This document shows, piece by piece, positions 1 through 5,391 of a stretch of 5,391 bases of DNA. Both the position numbers and the translations under genes were made by a program. How positions within the stretch are numbered: the first letter of the stretch is position 1; each line of letters opens with the position of its first letter. This stretch comes from Christensenella sp. UBA3700 (GTDB lineage Bacteria > Bacillota > Clostridia > Christensenellales > UBA3700): positions 1-5,391 of the forward strand of contig DFIJ01000025.1 in NCBI GenBank assembly GCA_002372775.1, read 5' to 3'. The notes under the pieces were generated by a model. It was given only the letters and a program-made list of their open reading frames with translations. It made no database searches and had not been told where the DNA came from.

Positions 1-605
1 TAAGCTTCAGCCTTAGCAATCTTAATTAAATTACCTTTTTCTCTAGATGTTGTAGCAATAATATGATCCTTAGCCTTATCACCAAGCTTTTCCTTAAGGA
101 TTGCATTGATAATTAAGTATTGAGTCATAGTTTCAGATGTAGAACCACTCTTTGTGATTACGTTGAACATTGTCTTTTCAACATCGATTACATCTAAAAG
201 TGCTGCCATTCTTTCTGGATCTACGTTATCTTCAACATAGAACTTAGGTCCCTTTCTCTTGCTCTTCTTTAAATCATTGTAATGTAAATGATTGATAGCT
301 TGGAATGTAGCGATAGGACCTAGAGCAGAACCACCAATACCAAGTACTACAAAGTATTCGAAGTTCTTTCTAATATATTTAGCAGTATCTAAGATATCAG
401 CAACGATTTCATTTTGCTTGTATGGAAGGTCAGCCCATCCCATCATATCTTTGCCTTTTCCTGCTTCTACTGCTTCAAATGCCTTCTTAGCTTCATCTGC
501 CATAGCATTTAATGTCTTATCAGAAACGCCATTCTTTCCTAGAACTGATTGCATCATGTTGTTGTAATCAACTCTAATCTTCATGTCTTTTTTACTGTAA
601 CGCAT
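1..605 (-). CDS. pgi: Glucose-6-phosphate isomerase, N-terminal 201 residues (C-terminus beyond left edge)
   Basis: This cytoplasmic enzyme interconverts glucose 6-phosphate and fructose 6-phosphate at the entry of glycolysis. My translation of the minus strand from ATG at 605 gives 201 codons with no stop; family members are usually about 430-550 residues, so less than half is here. Visible family signatures are the GWADLP segment (residues 56-61), the first SIS-fold glycine loop VLGIGGSALGP (87-97), the sugar-phosphate-binding loop TKSGSTSET (151-159) and ATTSREKGNL (184-193). The catalytic Glu, His and Lys expected in the second half lie outside the window. The start is well supported: GGAGG at 613-617 sits 7 bases before the ATG. 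The gene follows the sugar isomerase by 25 bases on the same strand, with no terminator seen between them, so it is probably co-transcribed. Identity is very sure from the motifs. Confidence 0.95.
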   Translation of the reverse strand, partial: MRYSKKDMKIRVDYNNMMQSVLGKNGVSDKTLNAMADEAKKAFEAVEAGKGKDMMGWADLPYKQNEIVADILDTAKYIRKNFEYFVVLGIGGSALGPIATFQAINHLHYNDLKKSKRKGPKFYVEDNVDPERMAALLDVIDVEKTMFNVITKSGSTSETMTQYLIINAILKEKLGDKAKDHIIATTSREKGNLIKIAKAEA

Positions 606-630
606 ATATATGCCTCCAAATTGTATTGTT

Positions 631-1446
631 TTATTTTTTCGATTTATCTAAACAAACTTCAAGATAATTGTAACTTTCTTTAAGCTCATCTATGTCTTTG
701 TAATTTTTGCTATAAACTTCTAATAAGCAAGGTCCATCATATCCTATATCTTGTAATCTCTTGAAAAGTTCAACAAAGTCAAATGAACCTTTTCCAGGAA
801 TAGCTGTTGTACCGTCAATATTATAATCGCATAAGTGTACTGTTTCAAGCGTATTACCCATAACTTTTAAATAATCTTTGTAATCTATTCCTGATTGCAT
901 TGCTTGCTTTATATCTAATACTGAACCAAGTTCTGGACAATAAGGCTTTAATTTTTCAAAGTATTCTGGCTCATGGAAATATGTCCAATGTACATTCTCA
1001 TAGCAAAGTTTAACACCATATGACTTAGCTAAATCTACAAGATAATTAACTCTTTTTGAAAGCTTCTCATAATCATGTGTATATTTAACAGCACGCTTTA
1101 AAATTGTTGCTCCATGGAATGTTTGATACTTAATACCTAACGATTTACATGTAGCCAAGAAATTTCTATATATTTCTTCTCCATCAGCTCTTGCTCTTTC
1201 ACCTTGAGAAAACAAATCTGGTTCAAATTGATTAGTCATAGAATGAGCAGAATGGATTTCAAGTTTATGAATCTCGTTTGCTCTTTTTAATTTATCTTTC
1301 ATGATGTTTGCATATTCTTCACAATATTGAGATCTTGTTTCAAAAAAGACTTCGCAAGTATCTATACCTAGCGAAGCGATTTCCTCAAGTGTATCTTCCG
1401 TGTGTAAATTTGGGAAGAATGATGCAGATGACATACCTAATTTCAT
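631..1446 (-). CDS. Xylose-isomerase-like TIM-barrel sugar phosphate isomerase/epimerase
   Basis: This is a soluble TIM-barrel protein of the AP-endonuclease-2/xylose-isomerase-like superfamily, whose members isomerise or epimerise sugars and sugar phosphates using a divalent metal. The frame is open from an ATG at 1473 (280 residues), but I place the start at ATG 1446 (271 residues, MKLGMSS...). Family proteins typically begin directly with this first beta strand, and an extended -10 promoter lies just upstream of 1446. In 280-residue numbering, the likely metal and substrate ligands are E159 (CYENVHW), D187 (SVLDIKQA), H213 (VHLCDYN) and E252 (LLEVYSK), with supporting H74 and H120. This Glu-Asp-His-Glu pattern is complete, so the enzyme should be active. 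The substrate cannot be read from sequence. Its position as first gene before pgi suggests a product feeding central sugar metabolism, but that is inference. Neither start has a clear Shine-Dalgarno sequence. Confidence 0.87.
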   Translation of the reverse strand: MKLGMSSASFFPNLHTEDTLEEIASLGIDTCEVFFETRSQYCEEYANIMKDKLKRANEIHKLEIHSAHSMTNQFEPDLFSQGERARADGEEIYRNFLATCKSLGIKYQTFHGATILKRAVKYTHDYEKLSKRVNYLVDLAKSYGVKLCYENVHWTYFHEPEYFEKLKPYCPELGSVLDIKQAMQSGIDYKDYLKVMGNTLETVHLCDYNIDGTTAIPGKGSFDFVELFKRLQDIGYDGPCLLEVYSKNYKDIDELKESYNYLEVCLDKSKK

Positions 1447-1483
1447 AGCACTTATTATATCAAAACCACTCATTTATTTACAA
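1447..1483 (-). promoter_or_regulatory. Extended -10 promoter of the isomerase-pgi unit, predicting a leaderless mRNA
   Basis: On the minus strand, TGATATAAT (plus coordinates 1454-1462) is an exact match to the extended -10 consensus TGnTATAAT. Upstream, TTGTAA at 1478-1483 is a weak -35 (4 of 6) with an 18-base spacer. Transcription should begin 7 bases past the -10, at about 1446-1447, which is the A of the ATG at 1446. The -10 lies inside codons 5-7 of the longer reading frame, so both cannot be used on the same transcript. The motif match is seen; promoter activity and the leaderless start are inferred. Confidence 0.55.
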
Positions 1484-1484
1484 T

Positions 1485-1556
1485 AAATATCGCTGTATTT
1501 CAAAAAGCTTTACAAAAGACATTTTTGCCCAATACACAAACACGAGAGCGATATTT
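1485..1556. repeat. Spaced 10-base inverted repeat in the divergent intergenic region
   Basis: AAATATCGCT at 1485-1494 and its exact reverse complement AGCGATATTT at 1547-1556 are separated by 52 bases. The left arm lies within a looser 16-base dyad (1485-1500, AAATA at one end and TATTT at the other), directly upstream of the -35 of the leftward promoter. Two copies of one site about 62 bases apart, centre to centre, could be a pair of binding sites for a regulator of the isomerase-pgi unit. A 10-base match in AT-rich DNA can also arise by chance, so the operator role is only inferred. Confidence 0.35.
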
Positions 1557-1593
1557 TCTCAATTCTCCTTTAAGTGGAATAGATATTTTTTAA

Positions 1594-1607
1594 AATATAA
1601 TTATATT
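1594..1607. repeat. 14-base perfect palindrome, possible operator
   Basis: The sequence AATATAATTATATT is a perfect palindrome lying between the two divergent promoters, about 14 bases upstream of the -35 of the transporter promoter. It contains TATAAT on both strands, but I found no reasonable -35 at 16-18 bases for either. It may therefore be a regulator site, an A/T-rich upstream element, or a chance product of the high A+T content. It is too short and has no loop or G+C, so it would not act as a terminator. Confidence 0.3.
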
Positions 1608-1620
1608 CTACGCGTAATAA

Positions 1621-1657
1621 TTGTATTGAACTGCTGCAATGTGCTAATATTATCTCG
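1621..1657 (+). promoter_or_regulatory. Extended -10 promoter of the MMPL transporter gene
   Basis: The -10 box TAATAT at 1645-1650 is preceded directly by TGC (1642-1644), giving the extended TGn element. TTGTAT at 1621-1626 is a plausible -35 with an 18-base spacer; TTGAAC at 1626-1631 with a slightly different -10 register (1648-1653, TATTAT) is an alternative. Transcription is predicted at about 1657, leaving a 5' leader of about 38 bases. GAGGG at 1685-1689 then serves as ribosome binding site, 5 bases before the ATG. No riboswitch could fit in so short a leader. Confidence 0.55.
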
Positions 1658-1694
1658 TAAAAAATTTATGAATCAAATTATATCGAGGGTTTAA

Positions 1695-4517
1695 ATGTCT
1701 AAAATTACTGATCTATTCAAGAAAAAAGAAAATCAAGGTGAACGCAAATCAGAAAAAGCTCTTGCATCATTCTCTCATTGGGTAATGACACACAAGACTA
1801 TTATTATTTCTATTTTTGCCGTATTAATGATTCTTGCAGTAGTTGGCAATTTCTTTGTACATAAACAAAGTGACGTTATTTCTTATTTGGATAACGATAC
1901 TGCTACAAAGCAAGGTCTTGCTAATTTACAAAAAGAATATAACATTATCGGTGACTTCTCAATGGGTATCTCTTATCTATCTGAAGAACAAATGACTGAA
2001 TTAATCAGCAAGATTCAATCTAGTTTAGACACTAAGGTTGAAGAGGTTGTTGATGAAGATGGAGAATATGTTTTAGACGAAAACGGAGAGATAGTTACAA
2101 AAGAAGTACCACTTAATTCTTATTATTATGAAAGATTAAAATACATTAATAAGATTGTTTGGTATGGAACTTTCTCTTCTCTAAAAATGTTAAACAATAC
2201 AAATGCCTTCAGCACAGTTTCTCCAAGTGACGTTTCAAAGATTCTTGAAAAAATGAAGAGCAAGTTTGTAATTCATAATGATGAAAAAGATGTAGACACA
2301 TATCTTGTTTCAATTTACTTTACAACTGCAAACTCAGCTGATGAAACAGCAACAGCTATTGATACACTTGAAGAAATCATTCAAGACTATATTAAAGGCG
2401 AAATTAAAGAAGGATATCTAGAAGGACCAAAAGATGTAGAAGACTATTACACATTCTCTGGTTCTGCTGAAAACTCTAGATCTTTATTAAAATCTTCAGT
2501 TGGCGATATGCCTAAGTTCGTAATAGTTGCAGTAATAGCGGTATTTATTATCCTATTCTTAACTACAAAGAGTTATATTGAACCACTAATTTTCTTAGCA
2601 ACACTAGGTATTTCTATCCTACTAAACATGGGTTCAAATATCATTGCCGGAAGAAATCCTGTTGGTACAATTTCTTCAATCACAGCATCTTGTGCAACAA
2701 TCCTACAACTTGCTGTAGCGATGGACTATGCAATTTTCTTAATGCATACATATTATGAAGAATTAAGAACAACCCCTCGTCCTGAAATTGCTCTAGAACA
2801 AGCATTACCTAAGACAATTAAATCTGTAGTTGCTTCTTCTTTAACAACAGTAGGAAGTTTCATTGCTCTATTCTTTATGAAGTTCGGTATCGGTTACGAT
2901 TTAGGTTTCGTTTTAGCAAAAGGCGTAATCTTATCATTAATCACTGTAGTTCTATTACAACCAGTAATCATCTTATTCTTCCATAAGTGGATTGCTGCTA
3001 CTAACCATGAAACAACAAAGAGTGGTAAACATCAATGGGAACCATTAACACCAAGACTAAAATTCGTTTCAAAGATTATTACAAAGAAAGGTGTTGCTAT
3101 TCCTATCATTGTAGTTTGTATTGCTCTATTAATACCTGCTGCTATGTTCCAAAGCAAAGTTGACTTAGCTTTCATTACTGTATCAAAGGAAAATCCAAAT
3201 CCAACAGTATCTGAGCAAGCGCTTGAAGCATCTTCTAACCAATTAATCGTTATGACACCATATACATATGGTAATTATGATGATCAATATGTTTTCATAA
3301 AAGATGCTTACCTTGTTGGATATAAGCAAGCAACAACATACAACGCAAATGAAAAATACTACGAACAAGATGATTTATACTACACTGTTGCTCCAGTAAA
3401 CAAAGGAAGCGAAAATGAAGGTAAATTAACAGAAGCTGAATTTGCAAATGGTGTTTACTATGTAAACAATCCTGAGGTTAACACTGTTACAGACATATTC
3501 TCATTATGCACAATCTTCTTAGATTACCAATTATATGATATTGATACTTCTAGGGCGCAAGCTGCTGCACTAGCAAGAGGTGTTATCTATAGACAATTAC
3601 ATAACAGTTTCGTATCTCATACATTTACTGAGGATAATGTAATTGATACAGATACAACAAAGACTCACTATATGTTATACACAATGACAATAGATGGTTC
3701 TAAGGAAGACGAAAAGAGTTATGCAAGCGTTCTTGAAATTCAAAAGATCGCTAAGGAAGTTTATAAAGATTATAGTGTTCAAACACAAATGACAGGTAAT
3801 GTACTTGCTTCATACGAATTAAGCCAAGTAACACCAAGCGATTATACACTTGTTAACATCTTAACAGTTGTAATCATCTTCTTAATCCTATTATTCACAT
3901 TCAAGTCACCATTACTTGCTGCAATTCTAGTTATGGTTATTGAAACTGGTATTTGGATTAACCTATCTGCTTCATACTTCATGGGAACAACATTACACTT
4001 CATGGCATACTTAATCGTATCTGCAATAGCACTTGGTGCAACTGTAGACTACGCTATCCTTGTTACAAGTAAGTATCTTGAAGAAAAGCAAAATGGTGCT
4101 ACAGGACAAGCCGCTATTAGAAACGCCATCTATAGAGCTGCTCCAGGTGTATTAACATCAGGTTCTATTTTCTTCGTAGCATGTCTTGCAGTATACCTAG
4201 TATCTACAAACATTATCGTACAACAAATCACATTATTACTTGCTAGAAATGCTGTGCTTTCTGTAGTACTTGTATTCTCATTCTTACCTGCTATCTTATC
4301 TATGCTTGAGAGAGCTAAGAAGTATATCTCAATCAAGAGAGGTAAAGGTGATCCAGATGAAGGAAAGTCTAATACATCTATTTATTCTGTTTCTTCAAAG
4401 AAATTAAAAGAATTCAAGCAAGTTCACGAACAAGTTGCTGTAGCAGCTACTGATACAGTTGTAGATGTAGAAGCAGTAGAAACAACTCAAACAGAAGAAA
4501 GCTCAAAGGATGAATAA
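1695..4517 (+). CDS. RND superfamily transporter of the MMPL type, 940 residues
   Basis: This is an inner-membrane, proton-driven transporter of the RND superfamily, MMPL branch, whose members export lipids, hydrophobic compounds or drugs. I count 12 hydrophobic helices: about 35-55, 274-291, 295-317, 322-350, 376-397, 405-429, 466-484, 717-736, 738-760, 764-792, 815-836 and 841-870. This is the usual 1+6+5 layout, with two external domains at about 56-273 and 485-716. The Asp-Tyr pairs of the MmpL proton relay are both present: D343-Y344 in helix 4 (AMDYAIFLM) and D785-Y786 in helix 10 (VDYAILV). The tail from 871 is cytoplasmic, Ser/Thr rich and acidic at the end. Odd features are an acidic octapeptide repeat at 119-134 and a tyrosine-rich insert at about 541-591. 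GAGGG 5 bases before the ATG supports the start. With its own promoter and terminator it appears to be a single-gene unit. Substrate unknown; family call very sure. Confidence 0.93.
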   Translation: MSKITDLFKKKENQGERKSEKALASFSHWVMTHKTIIISIFAVLMILAVVGNFFVHKQSDVISYLDNDTATKQGLANLQKEYNIIGDFSMGISYLSEEQMTELISKIQSSLDTKVEEVVDEDGEYVLDENGEIVTKEVPLNSYYYERLKYINKIVWYGTFSSLKMLNNTNAFSTVSPSDVSKILEKMKSKFVIHNDEKDVDTYLVSIYFTTANSADETATAIDTLEEIIQDYIKGEIKEGYLEGPKDVEDYYTFSGSAENSRSLLKSSVGDMPKFVIVAVIAVFIILFLTTKSYIEPLIFLATLGISILLNMGSNIIAGRNPVGTISSITASCATILQLAVAMDYAIFLMHTYYEELRTTPRPEIALEQALPKTIKSVVASSLTTVGSFIALFFMKFGIGYDLGFVLAKGVILSLITVVLLQPVIILFFHKWIAATNHETTKSGKHQWEPLTPRLKFVSKIITKKGVAIPIIVVCIALLIPAAMFQSKVDLAFITVSKENPNPTVSEQALEASSNQLIVMTPYTYGNYDDQYVFIKDAYLVGYKQATTYNANEKYYEQDDLYYTVAPVNKGSENEGKLTEAEFANGVYYVNNPEVNTVTDIFSLCTIFLDYQLYDIDTSRAQAAALARGVIYRQLHNSFVSHTFTEDNVIDTDTTKTHYMLYTMTIDGSKEDEKSYASVLEIQKIAKEVYKDYSVQTQMTGNVLASYELSQVTPSDYTLVNILTVVIIFLILLFTFKSPLLAAILVMVIETGIWINLSASYFMGTTLHFMAYLIVSAIALGATVDYAILVTSKYLEEKQNGATGQAAIRNAIYRAAPGVLTSGSIFFVACLAVYLVSTNIIVQQITLLLARNAVLSVVLVFSFLPAILSMLERAKKYISIKRGKGDPDEGKSNTSIYSVSSKKLKEFKQVHEQVAVAATDTVVDVEAVETTQTEESSKDE
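2049..2096 (+). repeat. Tandem acidic octapeptide repeat within the transporter
   Basis: Residues 119-126 (VDEDGEYV) and 127-134 (LDENGEIV) of the transporter form two adjacent, similar 8-residue units in the first external domain. Each carries an acidic D-E-[DN]-G-E core, matching at 4 of 8 positions exactly and conservatively at most others. The DNA copies (24 bases each) have diverged, so the duplication, if real, is old. The surrounding segment (112-140) is highly charged and looks like a surface hairpin. Metal binding is possible but not shown. Confidence 0.5.
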
Positions 4518-4541
4518 TTAGATTCAAACTTAATAACAATT

Positions 4542-4577
4542 TAGGGATACATATGATATGTATCCCTATTTTTATTT
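4542..4577. terminator. Strong hairpin terminator between convergent genes, probably bidirectional
   Basis: A 12-base-pair perfect stem (4542-4553 paired with 4557-4568, GGGATACATA on the left arm) closes a 3-base TGA loop. It is followed on the plus strand by TTTTTATTT (4569-4577), the form of a Rho-independent terminator for the transporter gene, 24 bases after its stop. Read leftward, the hairpin begins 3 bases after the stop of the YolD-like gene and is followed by a looser T-containing run, so it probably also ends the polymerase-yolD transcript. The U tract overlaps the stop codon of that gene (4572-4574). Confidence 0.85.
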
Positions 4578-4886
4578 CACTTTAGATATTTTATATAAGT
4601 TTTCAATTGGAATCTTATTTTGCATAATCTCTATAATTCCATTCTCTATATCAAGTTTGGCACATCCTTGAATATCTTTATAGTAGCCATCTTTAAAATA
4701 GGTTGCCCTAACAATATCTCCCCTTTCTATATTCATTAATACATTGGAAATTTCTTTAGCATCTTCTTCACTTAAAATGCCTTTTTCAATTTTATCATGC
4801 TCAATCTCTTTTAATCTTAGCGCATTAGACAGACCTTTAAGAGCATCAAATGGAGCAAACTGTCTAGCTCTATCTAATCTATTCAT
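4572..4886 (-). CDS. YolD-like protein, partner of the upstream Y-family polymerase
   Basis: This small soluble protein (104 residues from ATG 4886) matches the YolD-like family. Its N-terminus has the typical DRARQFAPFDALKG segment, followed by a charged helix with many Lys and Glu. The C-terminal half (from RGDIVRATYF onward) has the short-strand pattern of the YolD domain, including YYKDIQG and a final strand before LYKISK. In Bacillota, yolD-type genes commonly follow a Y-family polymerase (as with uvrX/yolD and yqjW/yqjX in Bacillus subtilis) and belong to the DNA-damage response; the biochemical role is not settled. Two starts are possible. ATG 4886 has GGAGAGG 6 bases upstream and overlaps the polymerase stop by 8 bases. 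GTG 4901 would add 5 residues and has AGGAGG 8 bases upstream, but that AGGAGG also encodes a conserved I-G-G-H stretch of the polymerase. I prefer ATG 4886. Confidence 0.85.
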   Translation of the reverse strand: MNRLDRARQFAPFDALKGLSNALRLKEIEHDKIEKGILSEEDAKEISNVLMNIERGDIVRATYFKDGYYKDIQGCAKLDIENGIIEIMQNKIPIENLYKISKVK

Positions 4887-5391
4887 CTTCTTCCTCTCCA
4901 CTTCTATGGCCTCCTATTTGCATATTTCTTTCTTTTTGCATAGCATCTGGCTGATAACTTGTACCCTTCATAATAGAATTCTTTCCAAATTTATCTTTTA
5001 TCTGCAAAATACTATTTGTTAATCTCTTCTCTTTTTCCACCTTATTGAAATCAGTGAACATATCATATAATTCATTATCATCATCTACTAGACAATCAAA
5101 ATCATAGGCGATTCTACGCACCCTAAAACGCGAATCTACAATCTCATCGAATAAAGTATCAAAATAAGGCCAAATTTGAGAATAAAGGTTTGTAGTAACG
5201 CTTAAACGCCTAGTTCCTTTAGTTCCATATTGATATCCTTCGTATGTTATATACAAATGGACCAATTGCGTTACAACATGTTCTCTTGCAAGTCTAAAGC
5301 AACCTTCTTGTATCATTTCTTTTAAAACCTCTTTAGCCTCACTAACAAGATAATCTCTAGGCAAAATCTGTGAATTCGAGAATGAATGCGA
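4879..5391 (-). CDS. Y-family translesion DNA polymerase (UmuC/DinB-like), C-terminal 170 residues
   Basis: The frame stays open to the right edge, so this is the end of a longer gene, not a 161-residue protein starting at the TTG at 5364. The codons beyond it read SHSFSNSQI, which continues into LPRDY as in clostridial Y-family polymerases. The fragment covers the end of the thumb region and the little-finger domain that grips DNA (RRLSVTTNLYSQIW, then RVRRIAYDFDCLV). It then gives the conserved tail, with KFGKNSIMKGTSYQPDA and the ending QIGGHRSGEE. The palm domain with the catalytic Asp and Glu residues is outside the window. These enzymes copy past damaged bases. The usual clamp-binding stretch (QxDLF type) appears as LYDMF, lacking the Gln. 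The stop TAG at 4879-4881 overlaps the start of the YolD-like gene, which indicates translational coupling. Whether this is a UvrX/YqjW-type or DinB-type polymerase cannot be decided from the tail alone. Confidence 0.88.
   Translation of the reverse strand, partial: SHSFSNSQILPRDYLVSEAKEVLKEMIQEGCFRLAREHVVTQLVHLYITYEGYQYGTKGTRRLSVTTNLYSQIWPYFDTLFDEIVDSRFRVRRIAYDFDCLVDDDNELYDMFTDFNKVEKEKRLTNSILQIKDKFGKNSIMKGTSYQPDAMQKERNMQIGGHRSGEEEDE
4893..4899 (-). promoter_or_regulatory. Ribosome binding site deciding the YolD-like start
   Basis: GGAGAGG on the minus strand lies 6 bases upstream of ATG 4886, inside the last codons of the polymerase (encoding SGEE). This spacing is good and supports re-initiation at the 8-base ATGAATAG overlap. 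The competing AGGAGG at 4910-4915 would serve GTG 4901. Confidence 0.55.

Noticed and set aside
292..567. A plus-strand open frame of 91 codons.
   Set aside because: It is antisense to pgi, whose translation on the other strand shows clear family motifs across the whole stretch; the plus-strand product has no recognisable features.
1447..1473. The first nine codons of the longest isomerase frame as real coding sequence.
   Set aside because: There is no ribosome site before ATG 1473, the family is expected to begin at MKLG, and a full extended -10 promoter occupies this stretch; the longer form remains possible but less likely.
1596..1605. TATAAT on both strands as a pair of divergent -10 boxes.
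   Set aside because: No acceptable -35 lies 16-18 bases away on either strand and no TGn extension is present; better promoters exist on both sides.
1474..1694. A possible riboswitch or small RNA in the intergenic region.
   Set aside because: The transporter leader is only about 38 bases, the leftward leader is near zero, and I see no conserved aptamer-like stem set or terminator in the remaining AT-rich DNA.
4130..4336. A minus-strand open frame of 68 codons.
   Set aside because: It lies wholly inside the last helices of the transporter, antisense, with no ribosome site or family resemblance.
4744..5022. A plus-strand open frame of 92 codons with hydrophobic stretches.
   Set aside because: It is the antisense shadow of the polymerase tail and the YolD-like gene, both supported by conserved motifs.
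5362..5364. The TTG at 5364 as the true start of a 161-residue protein.
   Set aside because: The frame is open to the window edge and the upstream residues (SHSFSNSQI) match Y-family polymerases, so the gene simply continues outside.

Overview
The window is AT-rich, roughly one third G+C by eye, and uses ordinary bacterial coding signals: GAGG-type ribosome binding sites, extended -10 promoters and a hairpin-plus-U-tract terminator. A Y-family polymerase followed by a small YolD-like gene, a polytopic MMPL transporter with no outer-membrane partner, and the general protein style all point to a low-G+C Firmicute (Bacillota), perhaps a gut clostridial or erysipelotrichial lineage. The species cannot be fixed from this sequence. 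Nothing shows a non-standard code: TAA and TAG are the stops seen, and the tryptophans checked are TGG.

Left part (1-1483, minus strand): a two-gene carbohydrate-metabolism unit. A xylose-isomerase-like TIM-barrel sugar phosphate isomerase/epimerase (stop at 631) comes first. After 25 bases comes glucose-6-phosphate isomerase (pgi), whose C-terminal part runs off the left edge. An exact extended -10 box lies inside the first codons of the longest reading of the isomerase gene. This suggests that translation really starts at the internal ATG at 1446, possibly on a leaderless mRNA.

Middle (1474-1694): a 221-base divergent intergenic region. It carries a good promoter for the rightward gene, a 14-base perfect palindrome and a widely spaced 10-base inverted repeat.

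Centre (1695-4577, plus strand): one long gene for a 940-residue, 12-helix RND/MMPL-family transporter. Both Asp-Tyr proton-relay pairs are present, and the second external domain has an unusual tyrosine-rich insert. It has its own promoter and a strong terminator, so it looks monocistronic, and no regulator gene sits next to it in this window.

Right part (4572-5391, minus strand): the last 170 residues of a Y-family (UmuC/DinB-like) translesion DNA polymerase, followed by a small YolD-like protein whose start overlaps the polymerase stop. The pair forms a translationally coupled DNA-damage-tolerance module that converges on the transporter and shares its terminator hairpin.

No mobile element, CRISPR array, tRNA or rRNA was recognised. 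I see no clearly new multi-gene system. The most unusual points are the leaderless-type start of the isomerase, the tyrosine-rich and acidic-repeat inserts in the transporter, the architecture of the divergent intergenic region, and the non-canonical clamp-binding motif in the polymerase.
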